From the NCBI GenBank assembly GCA_963835705.1, contig CAWIGR010000016.1:26376-90375 (forward strand): 64,000 nucleotides of DNA. Direction: 5' to 3'. Positions within the stretch are counted from its first letter, which is position 1, and every line of letters starts with the position of its first letter. The position numbers and the translations under genes are program-made. Under the pieces are notes generated by a model. It was given only the letters and a program-made list of their open reading frames with translations. It was not told the origin of the DNA and did not search any database. The stretch comes from JACVRW01 sp963835705 (GTDB taxonomy: Bacteria > Actinomycetota > Thermoleophilia > Solirubrobacterales > Thermoleophilaceae). Of this stretch, positions 9,566 through 17,205 are shown piece by piece.

Positions 9566-10792
9566 GTGTCGGCGACAGCAGCCCAGCCAGCCCGCGGGGG
9601 CCTTGCGCTGCTCGCCATCGTCGCCCTCGCCGTGGGCATTCGCGTCGTCTACACGCTCGTCGAGGCGCCCTGGCCCCCGCCCGGGCTCGACGACCAGTTC
9701 TACTTCAGCGCGCTGCCCAAGCTGATCGCGGACGGGCACGGCTTCGTGGCCCCCTTCAAGTACGTCTTCGACGACACGGTCGTCGCCACCGCCGAGCACC
9801 CGCCCTTCTATTCGGTCGTGCTGGCCGGGCTGGCGGAGGTGGGGCTCACCTCGGCGGACGCCCAGCGCCTCGCCGGCGCCGCCTTCGGCGGCGGGACCGT
9901 GGCCACGCTCGGGCTGCTTGGGCGCCACCTGGCCGGGTGGCGCGCCGGCCTCCTCGCGGCCGGGCTGGCCGCGATCCATCCCACGCTCGTCGCCGCGGAC
10001 GGCGCGCTCATGAGCGAGTCGCTCTACGGTCTCCTCGCCGCGTTGATGCTGCTGGCCGCGTACCGCCTGCTCGAGGCCCCGGCCCCGGGGCGAGCCCTGG
10101 CCCTGGGGGCGGTGGGGGGACTCGCAGCCCTCACCCGCGGGGAGGCGCTGCTCCTGCTGCCCCTGCTGCTCGTGCCGGTGCTGCGGCGACCGGGCGGCGC
10201 GCGCACGGCTGCCGTCTCCGTGCTCGCCTTCGTCGTCGTGCTTGCCCCCTGGACCGTCCGCAACTGGATCGTGTTCGACCAGCCGGTGCTGGTGGCCACC
10301 AACTCCGGCACGGCGATCGCGGGCGCCAACTGCGACGAGACCTACGCGGGCGACAGGCTCGGCGGGTGGTGGCCCGACTGCATCCGCTCGCACCCCGGAA
10401 ACGAGGCAGAGCACCACTCCGACGCGCTGAAGGACGGGCTGCGCTACGCGAAAAACCACGCCGGCCGCCTGCCGGCGGTGCTGGCGGCGCGGCTGGGGCG
10501 CGTGTGGAGCGTGTACGACCCCTTCCAGATCCCCGAGGGTCGCTCGCCGCGGGTGCAGAAGGCCGGCGTGATCCTGTTCTTTCTGCTCGTGCCGCTGGCC
10601 GTGGCCGGCGGGCTGGCGCTGCGGCGCCGCGGCGTGGGCATCTGGATCCTGATCGCGCCGCTGGTGGTGGTGTCGGTCACGGCGCTCGTCACCTACGGCA
10701 ACGTGCGCTTCCGCGAGCCGGCCGAGCTGTCGGTGGTCGTGCTCGCGGCGGTGGGTATCGACGCGCTGTGGCGGCGACGGACGAGCGGATGA
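9566..10792 (+). CDS. GT39 family membrane glycosyltransferase (copy 1)
   Basis: Polytopic GT-C glycosyltransferase of 408 residues from the GTG start. The first extracytoplasmic loop has the expected acidic pair in PPPGLDDQFYFSALPKLIADGHGF, followed by EHPPFYSVVLAGL, typical of PMT_2/GT39 proteins that use polyprenyl-phosphate sugars. Then come alternating hydrophobic helices and a conserved loop VLAPWTVRNWIVFDQPVLVATNSG. The start was chosen over the ATG at 9524 because the TAnnnT box lies between them and the earlier ATG would overlap the divergent gene. The stop overlaps the ATG of a paralogue immediately downstream, a tandem duplication. Confidence 0.85.
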   Translation: MSATAAQPARGGLALLAIVALAVGIRVVYTLVEAPWPPPGLDDQFYFSALPKLIADGHGFVAPFKYVFDDTVVATAEHPPFYSVVLAGLAEVGLTSADAQRLAGAAFGGGTVATLGLLGRHLAGWRAGLLAAGLAAIHPTLVAADGALMSESLYGLLAALMLLAAYRLLEAPAPGRALALGAVGGLAALTRGEALLLLPLLLVPVLRRPGGARTAAVSVLAFVVVLAPWTVRNWIVFDQPVLVATNSGTAIAGANCDETYAGDRLGGWWPDCIRSHPGNEAEHHSDALKDGLRYAKNHAGRLPAVLAARLGRVWSVYDPFQIPEGRSPRVQKAGVILFFLLVPLAVAGGLALRRRGVGIWILIAPLVVVSVTALVTYGNVRFREPAELSVVVLAAVGIDALWRRRTSG

Positions 10793-12010
10793 GGCGGAGC
10801 TTCGGGTTCTGGCTGGCCGCGATCGTCGCGGCGGGCGTGGCGATCCGGGTGATCCACACGCTGCTCGTGGCGCCGTGGCCGCCGGGGTTCTTCAACGACG
10901 AGGCCTACTACCAGGCGATGGCCGAGCTCATCGCCCGCGGGGAGGGCTTCGTCCGGCCCGGGGAGTTCCTGGGCGAGGGCGTCTCGATCCCCACCGCCGA
11001 GCGGCCGCCGCTCTACCCGCTCGTCCTGGCCGGCCTGGTGGAGCTCGGCGCGCGGAGGCGAGGACCCGATGCGCCTGCTCGGAGCGCTCACCGGAGGCGC
11101 CACCATCGCGCTCCTGGGCCTGCTGGGCCGGCTGCTGGCGGGCCCGCGCGCCGGTCTGATCGCCGCGGGCCTGGCCGCGGTGTACCCGACGCTGATCGCG
11201 GCCGACGGCGCGCTGATGACCGAGTCGCTCTACGGGATGTTCGCCGCCGCGGCGCTCCTCCTGGCACAGCGCCTGCTCGACCGGCCGGGCCTGGGCGAGG
11301 CGGCGCTGCTCGGCGCCGTGGTCGGGCTCGCCGCGCTCACCCGAGGCGAGGCGCTCATCCTGCTCCCGCTGCTGCTGCTCCCGCTGCTGCGGCGCCCGGG
11401 TGGCTTCAGGGCGGCCGCCGTGGCGTGCCTGGCATTCGTGGTCGTCCTCATGCCGTGGACGGCAAGGAACTGGAGCGTCTTCGACCGCCCGGTGCTCGTG
11501 GCCACCGAGGGCGGTCAGACCATCGCCGGCGCCAACTGCGAGGCGACCTACAACGGCCATCTCATGGGCAGCTGGCAGGTGTCGTGCGTCCGGCTGTCGG
11601 GCCACGAGAACGAGGCCGTCGACAACAACGAGGCGGGGAGAGAGGGGATCGAGTACGCGCTCGACCACGCCGAGCGGGTGCCGCTCGTGCTGGCCGCTCG
11701 CGTCGCTCGAACGTGGGGCTTCTTCTGGCCGGGGCAGGTGCCGGAGGGACGCGCGGACTGGGTCGTCTACCTCGGGGTGGTCATGTACGTCGTGCTCCTG
11801 CCCCTTGCCGCGTACGGCCTGCTCACCCTTCGCAGGCGCGGCGTGCCCGTGGCCGTGGTGGCCACGCCGCTCGTGGTCGTGACGCTGGCCTCGCTGCTCT
11901 CATACGGGTCGGTGCGCTTCCGCCACACCGCCGAGCTGTCGCTGGTGGTGCTGGCGGCGGTGGCGATCGACCGCCTCTGGCGCCGGCGGACGGAGGAGGC
12001 GCCGGCATGA
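10789..12010 (+). CDS. GT39 family membrane glycosyltransferase (copy 2, one frameshift)
   Basis: Paralogue of the preceding gene, sharing the layout PPGFFNDEAYYQAMAELI, ERPPLYPLVLAGL, GALMTESLYGM and VLMPWTARNWSVFDRP. The first 90 residues read in one frame up to ELGARR near 11056 and the rest in the next frame from EDPMRLLGALTGGAT. The span is 3n+1 bases long, and removal of one base in GCGCGGAGGCGAGG aligns it end to end with copy 1. It is most simply a one-base sequence error in an intact gene. ATGA overlaps at both ends couple it to copy 1 and to the YfhO gene that follows. Confidence 0.78.
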
Positions 12011-14430
12011 GGGCGCGGCCGACCGCCGCCGCGGCGCTCCTCTACGCCGTGCTCGCCGTCGCGCTCTACGCCCCCGCGCTCGTCCCGGGACGCACCCTCA
12101 GTGCCTCCGACTACCTGTGGACCGCCGCGCCCTGGGCCGCGGAGCGCCCGGCGGGCGTGCGGCCGTTCGGCTCCAACTACGAGCTGATCGACTCGGCCGT
12201 CCAGTTCCAGCCCTGGCTCGAGTACAGCCGCGACCGGCTGGCGGACGCCCCGCTCTGGAATCCGCACGTCGCGCTGGGCCGCCCGTTCCTCGCCAACGCG
12301 CAGTCCGCGTGGCTCTCGCCCTTCAGCCTGCCCGCCTACGTGCTGCCGTTCTGGTGGTCGCTGGGCGTGATCGCGGTGCTCAAGGTCTTCGCCGCCGCCT
12401 TCGGCACCTTCCTGCTGGCCCGCGCCCTCGCGATCGGGTACGCGGGCGCGCTGCTCGCCGGCCTCGTCTACGCCTTCAGCCTCTACTTCGTCGTCTGGAT
12501 CTCCTGGCCCCAGACCGGGGTGTGGGCACTCCTCCCCTGGCTGCTCCTGCTGGCCGACCGCGTGCTCCGCCGCCCCGGGCCGCTGCCTGCCGCCGGGCTG
12601 GCCGCGGTGGTGGCGCTCCAGTTCTTCGCGGGCCATCCCGAGTCGAGCTTCCACCTGCTCGTGACCACGGTCGTGTTCTTCGCCTTCCGGCTTGCCGTGC
12701 TGCGGCGCGCGGGCGGGGTGCCCACCCTCCGCGGCCCGCTCCTGGCGTTCGCCGCCGCGCTGGCGGGCGGCGCGGCGCTCGCCGCATTGACCCTCATCCC
12801 GTTCCTCGAGCTTCTGTTCGGCTCGGGCGACGTCGAGCTGCGCCAGAACTTCTCAGAGCTCGCGCTCCCGGAGCGCTACCTGCTCGGCTTCGCGCTCTAC
12901 GACTACTGGGGCCGGGCGACCCATACCGCGGTCGGCGCCTTCGCGCAGGAGCGCGCGCTCTACGTCGGTGCGCTGCCGCTGCTGCTCGCGCTCGCCGCGC
13001 TGCTCACCCGCCCCTCGCTGCAGCGCGCCGGCGTTGCCGTGTTCGCGCTGGTGACGCTGGCCATCGCCCTCGGCCTGCCGCCGTTCCCCGACATCGCCCA
13101 GCGCATCCCCATCGTCCGCACGGGCAACCACTTGCGGGTCGTCGTGCTCACGATGCTGGCGCTCGCCCTCCTGGCCGGGTGGGGCCTCGAGGACCTCACG
13201 GAGCGCGCGGTGCCGCGCCGGCGCCTCGTGCTCGGACTGGCGGCCGCGCTGCTGGTGGCGCCCCTGGCGATCCTCGCTGCGCGCGGAGAGCTCTCGGCGG
13301 GGCTGCTCGGCCAGGCGGTCGAGATCGCGGCCGGCACGGCCTGGCCCGAGCCGCCCGCCGACGGGGACGACCTGCCGGCCATCCGCCTGGCCGCCCTGCT
13401 CGTGTGGCTCGTGTTCATGGGCCTGACGGTGGCCCTGGTGGCGGCCCGCCTCGGCGGCCGGCTGGCGCCGGGCGCCTTCGCCGCGCTCGCCCTGGCCCTC
13501 GTGGCGGCCGACCTCTTCAAGGCCGGCATGGGCGCCACCCCGGCGATCGACCAGGACGTGGCCGAGCAGCCCTCCACGCCCGGCCTGGAGCGGCTGCGCT
13601 CCACCGGGCGCTTCGTCGGACTCGAGCGGCCACTCGGGCCCTCGCCCGTGATCCCGAACATGGCGCTGCCCTGGTCGCTCCGTGACGCCCGCAGCTACGA
13701 CCTGCCGGTGGAGAAGCGCTACGACACGCTCTGGCGGCGCGCGATCAAGGACGGTGGGCCGACCGAGACCCCCACCACCAGCGCGGTTCTGACCGAGCGG
13801 GCGCTCCCGGCCTTCCGGCTCATGGGCGTGAGCGCGATCGCGCAGGACCCCGCCGATCCGCCGGTGCGGCGACCGCGGCTTCCCGTCGACTACGACGAGG
13901 AGGACCTGCGGGTGTACGCCAACCCGGGCGCGATGCCGAGGGTGGGCGTGGTCGGGGCGCAGACCGTGGTGGACGGCGAGGACGCGGAGCTCGACGCGGT
14001 GCTCGCGCCCTGGTTCGACGGCCGCCGCACGGTGGTCACGTCGACGCAGCTGCCCGGCCTCCCGGAAACACCGCCGGCGGGCCCGGCCGGCACCGCGCGC
14101 ATCGTGAGCGAGGAGCCCGAGCGGGTGGTCGTGGAGGCCACGGCGCGACGCCCCAGCGAGCTGGTGCTGGCCGACCTCCATTATCCCGGCTGGCGGGTCA
14201 CCCTCGACTCCGCCGAGGCGCCGCTCCACAGGGTGGATTACCTGCTGCGGGGGACCACCTTGCCACCGGGTCGGCACCGGGTCGTGTTCAGCTATGAACC
14301 TGCCTCCTGGCGGATCGGCTGGATCACGAGCCTGGTCGCGCTTGCCGGACTCGCGGCCGCGCTGCTCGTCGGCTGGCGCGGCAGGCGGCGCCCCACCTCG
14401 TATCCTGCCGCGCCGTGCTCTCGGTCCTGA
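12007..14430 (+). CDS. YfhO family membrane protein (copy A)
   Basis: An 807-residue YfhO-type protein: about a dozen N-terminal membrane helices, then a large extracytoplasmic C-terminal domain and a last helix (IGWITSLVALAGLAAALLVGW). Family hallmarks are VPGRTLSASDYLW, the loop DAPLWNPHVALGRPFLANAQSA, and GHPESSFHLLV. YfhO proteins are GT-C-like membrane proteins linked to glycosylation of cell-surface lipids or teichoic-acid-type polymers. The ATG overlaps the preceding stop (ATGA). Two paralogues lie on the minus strand at 17153-22110. The donor sugar is unknown. Confidence 0.85.
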   Translation: MRARPTAAAALLYAVLAVALYAPALVPGRTLSASDYLWTAAPWAAERPAGVRPFGSNYELIDSAVQFQPWLEYSRDRLADAPLWNPHVALGRPFLANAQSAWLSPFSLPAYVLPFWWSLGVIAVLKVFAAAFGTFLLARALAIGYAGALLAGLVYAFSLYFVVWISWPQTGVWALLPWLLLLADRVLRRPGPLPAAGLAAVVALQFFAGHPESSFHLLVTTVVFFAFRLAVLRRAGGVPTLRGPLLAFAAALAGGAALAALTLIPFLELLFGSGDVELRQNFSELALPERYLLGFALYDYWGRATHTAVGAFAQERALYVGALPLLLALAALLTRPSLQRAGVAVFALVTLAIALGLPPFPDIAQRIPIVRTGNHLRVVVLTMLALALLAGWGLEDLTERAVPRRRLVLGLAAALLVAPLAILAARGELSAGLLGQAVEIAAGTAWPEPPADGDDLPAIRLAALLVWLVFMGLTVALVAARLGGRLAPGAFAALALALVAADLFKAGMGATPAIDQDVAEQPSTPGLERLRSTGRFVGLERPLGPSPVIPNMALPWSLRDARSYDLPVEKRYDTLWRRAIKDGGPTETPTTSAVLTERALPAFRLMGVSAIAQDPADPPVRRPRLPVDYDEEDLRVYANPGAMPRVGVVGAQTVVDGEDAELDAVLAPWFDGRRTVVTSTQLPGLPETPPAGPAGTARIVSEEPERVVVEATARRPSELVLADLHYPGWRVTLDSAEAPLHRVDYLLRGTTLPPGRHRVVFSYEPASWRIGWITSLVALAGLAAALLVGWRGRRRPTSYPAAPCSRS

Positions 14431-15101
14431 TGCCCGTGTTCGACGAGGTCGCCACCGTCCGCCAGGCCATCGAGGACGTGCTCGCGGCCGACCTCGGCAT
14501 TGACGCTGAGCTGATCGTGGTGGACGACGGCTCCACGGACGGCACGCGCCACATGCTCGAGGGCGCGGAGTGGCCCGAGCGGGTGCGGGTGCTGTACCAC
14601 GACCACAACCGCGGGAAGGGCGCCGCCGTGCGCACCGCCCTCGCCGCCGCCAGGGGCGAGTTCGCCGCGATCTTCGACGCCGACCTGGAGTACGAGCCGG
14701 CTGACCTCGCCACGCTGCTCCCGCCGCTGGTGGAGGGCCGGACCAACGCCGTCTTCGGCGTGCGTGCCTTCGACGGCTACACCAGTCACTCGTTCCTGTA
14801 CGTGATGGGCAACAAGCTCGTGACGCTGGTGGCCAACGTGCTCTTCAACGTCTACCTGCGCGACCTCATGACCTGCCAGAAGGCCATGCGGACCGAGGTC
14901 TTCAGGAGCCTCCCGCTGCGGGCGTCGGGGTTCACGATCGAGCCCGAGATCGCCGCCAGGCTGATCAAGAGCGGCGAGCGGATCTTCGAGGTGCCGGTGC
15001 GCTACAACGCGCGCAGCTTCGAGGAGGGCAAGAAGCTGACCGCGCGCGACGGCGTGCGGGTGGTCGGGACGTTGATCCGCTGCCGGCTCACGTCGCGCTG
15101 A
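14415..15101 (+). CDS. GT2 family glycosyltransferase (DPM1-like)
   Basis: A 228-residue GT-A enzyme beginning LSVLMPVFDEVATVRQAIEDV. It has the nucleotide-binding IVVDDGSTDGT motif at about residue 36, NRGKGAAVRTALAAARG, and the metal-binding FDADLEYEP motif at about residue 85, the standard set for dolichol/polyprenyl-phosphate sugar synthases and ArnC-like enzymes. There are no membrane helices, so it acts at the inner membrane face, making a polyprenyl-linked sugar for the GT39 and YfhO enzymes upstream. The GTG start overlaps the end of the YfhO gene by 16 bases. Its 3' end overlaps the convergent O-antigen-ligase gene by 14 bases. Confidence 0.88.
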   Translation: MLSVLMPVFDEVATVRQAIEDVLAADLGIDAELIVVDDGSTDGTRHMLEGAEWPERVRVLYHDHNRGKGAAVRTALAAARGEFAAIFDADLEYEPADLATLLPPLVEGRTNAVFGVRAFDGYTSHSFLYVMGNKLVTLVANVLFNVYLRDLMTCQKAMRTEVFRSLPLRASGFTIEPEIAARLIKSGERIFEVPVRYNARSFEEGKKLTARDGVRVVGTLIRCRLTSR

Positions 15102-16536
15102 CCCGGTCGGTCTCCGCCAGCAGCCCCCCGGCCAGGACCAGCGCTGGGAGCGTCACGGCCGGCATCTGCCAATCCCAGTCGATTGAGGCGTGCAGGAGCC
15201 AGGCGGCGCACACCGCGCACGCCCCGGGCGCGAGGGGCGCGTGCGCCCGGAGGGCGTTCCGGCCACACACCGCCACCCCGCCGAGGAACAGTCCGAGCAG
15301 CACGAGCCCGGGCAGGCCGAGCTCGGTCGCCATCTCGACCACGACCGAATGGACCTCGACCGCGCCCGCGTCCACGTCGCGCTCCTGGCGCCAGAGCACC
15401 CGGAAGGCGCCCGAGCCCTCGCCCTGCAGCGGGTGCTCGAGGAAGGCCTGCGCTCCGACACGCCAGTACTCGTAGCGCAGCGAGCTGACCGCCACGAAGC
15501 GGGAGGGCTTGGCTCCCACGTTCTCCCCGCTGCCCGCGCTCTCCACGAGACCCCCGATCACGAGCCCCACCACGCAGGCCGCCGCGGCGGCGGCGGCGAG
15601 GGCGGGCAGGCGGACGGCGTGGCGAAGGGTGCCGAGCCGCTCGGGGTCGCGGCGCTCGGCGGCGACCATGCGCGCCGACGCGAACGCCATCAGCGCCGCC
15701 AGCGCTGCCAGCACGACGAGCGCGATCGCGCCGTCGCGGCGCTGCGCGGCGTCGCTTCCCTCGAGGGCAGCCACGCCGGGAAGGGCCGCGGCGAGCAGAC
15801 CGGCGAGCGAGCCCGTGAGGAGGCCTGCGATCGCAGCGCGCAGCTGGGGACGCGACGGGACGGCGGCGAGCAGGAAGACAAGCCCGATCACCGCCACCGC
15901 GAGCGCGCCGCGTGAGTACGACAGGTACACGCCCATGCCGAGCGGTGCGCACGCGGCGGCCGCGGCGGCGCGGAGCGCCCCGCGGCGGGACGTGTCGCCG
16001 GCCAGCCGCACGCAGAGGAGGAACCCCATCGCGGCGAGGAGCCCCTCGGCGTTCCAGTAGGTAAGGGGCTGCTCGAGGCGCCCGCCGGCGACGAAAGAGC
16101 GGTCGAGCTCGACGACGCCCGGAAGGAGCCGGCCGGCCAGCCCGTAGCCGATCACGATCAGGGTGCCGGCGGCGAGCGCGGGCTCCACGGCGCGGGTCAC
16201 GCGCGCGTCGCGGAGCACCGCGGTGGCGGCCAGCAGGACGCCCAGGTAGAGGAGCAGGCGCTGGGCGTTGTCGACCGCAGGTCCGGTCAGCGGCGCCCAG
16301 GCCACGGAGATCGCGCTCCACGCCACCAGGCCGGCCAGTCCGGCGGCCGCGACCCGTCCGGGCAGGGTCGCCGGCACCGGGAGCGGGCCGGCGAGCGCCA
16401 GCAGCAGGACGAGCGCCCAGGCCACCGCGGTGGCCGCCGCCCGCGGCCCGTCGAAGTAGCCGCCGGTGAAGAACGCGATGACCGTCGGTCCCGCCAGCAG
16501 CACCGTGGCGGCGGGGAGGATGACGGCGCGGCGCAT
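15088..16536 (-). CDS. O-antigen ligase family membrane protein
   Basis: A 482-residue protein with about ten to twelve hydrophobic segments and the Wzy_C (O-antigen ligase/polymerase) signature: a large loop with SLRYEYWRVGAQAFLEHPLQ, then GEGSGAFRVLWRQER and VHSVVVEMATELGLPGLVLL, the conserved EHP...G...H...E pattern of the family. It would polymerise or attach lipid-linked glycans on the outer face of the membrane. The ATG at 16536 has a TAnnnT box seven bases upstream, so it is probably leaderless and transcribed alone. Confidence 0.87.
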   Translation of the reverse strand: MRRAVILPAATVLLAGPTVIAFFTGGYFDGPRAAATAVAWALVLLLALAGPLPVPATLPGRVAAAGLAGLVAWSAISVAWAPLTGPAVDNAQRLLLYLGVLLAATAVLRDARVTRAVEPALAAGTLIVIGYGLAGRLLPGVVELDRSFVAGGRLEQPLTYWNAEGLLAAMGFLLCVRLAGDTSRRGALRAAAAAACAPLGMGVYLSYSRGALAVAVIGLVFLLAAVPSRPQLRAAIAGLLTGSLAGLLAAALPGVAALEGSDAAQRRDGAIALVVLAALAALMAFASARMVAAERRDPERLGTLRHAVRLPALAAAAAAACVVGLVIGGLVESAGSGENVGAKPSRFVAVSSLRYEYWRVGAQAFLEHPLQGEGSGAFRVLWRQERDVDAGAVEVHSVVVEMATELGLPGLVLLGLFLGGVAVCGRNALRAHAPLAPGACAVCAAWLLHASIDWDWQMPAVTLPALVLAGGLLAETDRVSAT

Positions 16537-16543
16537 CGGCGGC

Positions 16544-16549
16544 AGCGTA
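16544..16549 (-). promoter_or_regulatory. -10 box for the O-antigen ligase gene
   Basis: TACGCT on the minus strand ends seven bases before the ATG at 16536, the spacing expected of a leaderless transcript. Confidence 0.5.
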
Positions 16550-16557
16550 TTGAGCGC

Positions 16558-16563
16558 TACGGT
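16558..16563 (+). promoter_or_regulatory. -10 box for the TPR-like gene
   Basis: TACGGT lies six bases before the ATG at 16570. It sits back to back with the minus-strand box at 16544-16549, forming a compact divergent promoter. Confidence 0.5.
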
Positions 16564-16569
16564 GGCCCG

Positions 16570-16977
16570 ATGCGCTCCGTGCTGCCCCGGGCCGCGATCG
16601 CGCTGGTCGCGCTGGCCGCCGTGGCCTGGTCGGTCGTGCTCTGGCGCGGGGAGCGGATCGGGCGCGACGCCTCCAGCCGCATCATCATGAATCAGGGGCT
16701 GAGCGACGCCGAGTGGGCGCGCGAGGTTGAGCGCCTGCGCGACGCGGAGCTGCTCGACCCCAGCACGAAGTGGCCGGTGGCGCGGGCCGGAGCGCTGCTG
16801 CAGCGCGGCCGCCGGGCCGACGCGGCCCGCGTGATCGAGGACGTGGTCCAGCGCGAGCCCGACAATGTCGAGGCGTGGATCGTGCTGCGCGAGGCGGCCG
16901 AGGGACGCGACCCGCGACAGGCGGCTCGGGCACGCATGGAGATCCGGCGCCTCAGCCCGCCGGTGCCCGCCGGCTGA
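16570..16977 (+). CDS. Small membrane-anchored TPR-like protein
   Basis: A 135-residue protein with an N-terminal hydrophobic segment (RAAIALVALAAVAWSVVLW) and then a helical domain. ALLQRGRRADAARVIEDVVQREPDNVEAWIVL matches one to two tetratricopeptide units, with a further EWAREVERLRDAELLDPST helix before them. It is probably an extracytoplasmic or membrane-associated protein-interaction module. It stands divergent from the O-antigen ligase gene, with a likely leaderless ATG. The function is not known; a scaffold role in the glycan machinery is only a guess from location. Confidence 0.75.
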   Translation: MRSVLPRAAIALVALAAVAWSVVLWRGERIGRDASSRIIMNQGLSDAEWAREVERLRDAELLDPSTKWPVARAGALLQRGRRADAARVIEDVVQREPDNVEAWIVLREAAEGRDPRQAARARMEIRRLSPPVPAG

Positions 16978-17009
16978 GGCCCACCGCCACGGCGCTCGCT
17001 TCGCGGGGG

Positions 17010-17205
17010 ATGTCGGTCTGCGCCCTGTACTCCGAGATCGAGGAGCTGCTCGGCGAGGAGGCCGGGATCCGGCGCGAGGGGGCGCTCTTTGCTGCCGTTG
17101 TCGTGCTCGCCTGCGGCGCCTGGAGCGCGCCGCTCGCGGCGAGCGCCGGCCTTCACCTGCCGGTCGAGCCGCGCAAGGGGCAGCTGGTGCGGCTGGAGGC
17201 CACGG
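17010..17205 (+). pseudogene. Remnant of an FAD-dependent (DAO/ThiO-like) oxidoreductase
   Basis: An internal scrap of a D-amino-acid oxidase family protein. VVVLACGAWSAPLAASAG followed by LPVEPRKGQLVRLE matches the conserved Ga-W-s...P-v-P-v-kGQ region that closes the FAD site in ThiO/DadA-like enzymes. An upstream piece EELLGEEAGIRREGALFAA resembles the segment about 100 residues earlier, so the middle is deleted. There is no FAD-binding GxGxxG N-terminus and no C-terminus. The end of the minus-strand YfhO gene runs antisense through the 3' part of the remnant. The match is recognised by eye and is moderately secure. Confidence 0.5.

Noticed and set aside
3907..9639. A single very long minus-strand frame of about 1900 codons
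   Set aside because: Only its 3' part (the flippase, 3907-5319) reads as protein. The rest is an arginine-, alanine- and glycine-rich shadow of the AftD-like gene in another frame, without helices or motifs.
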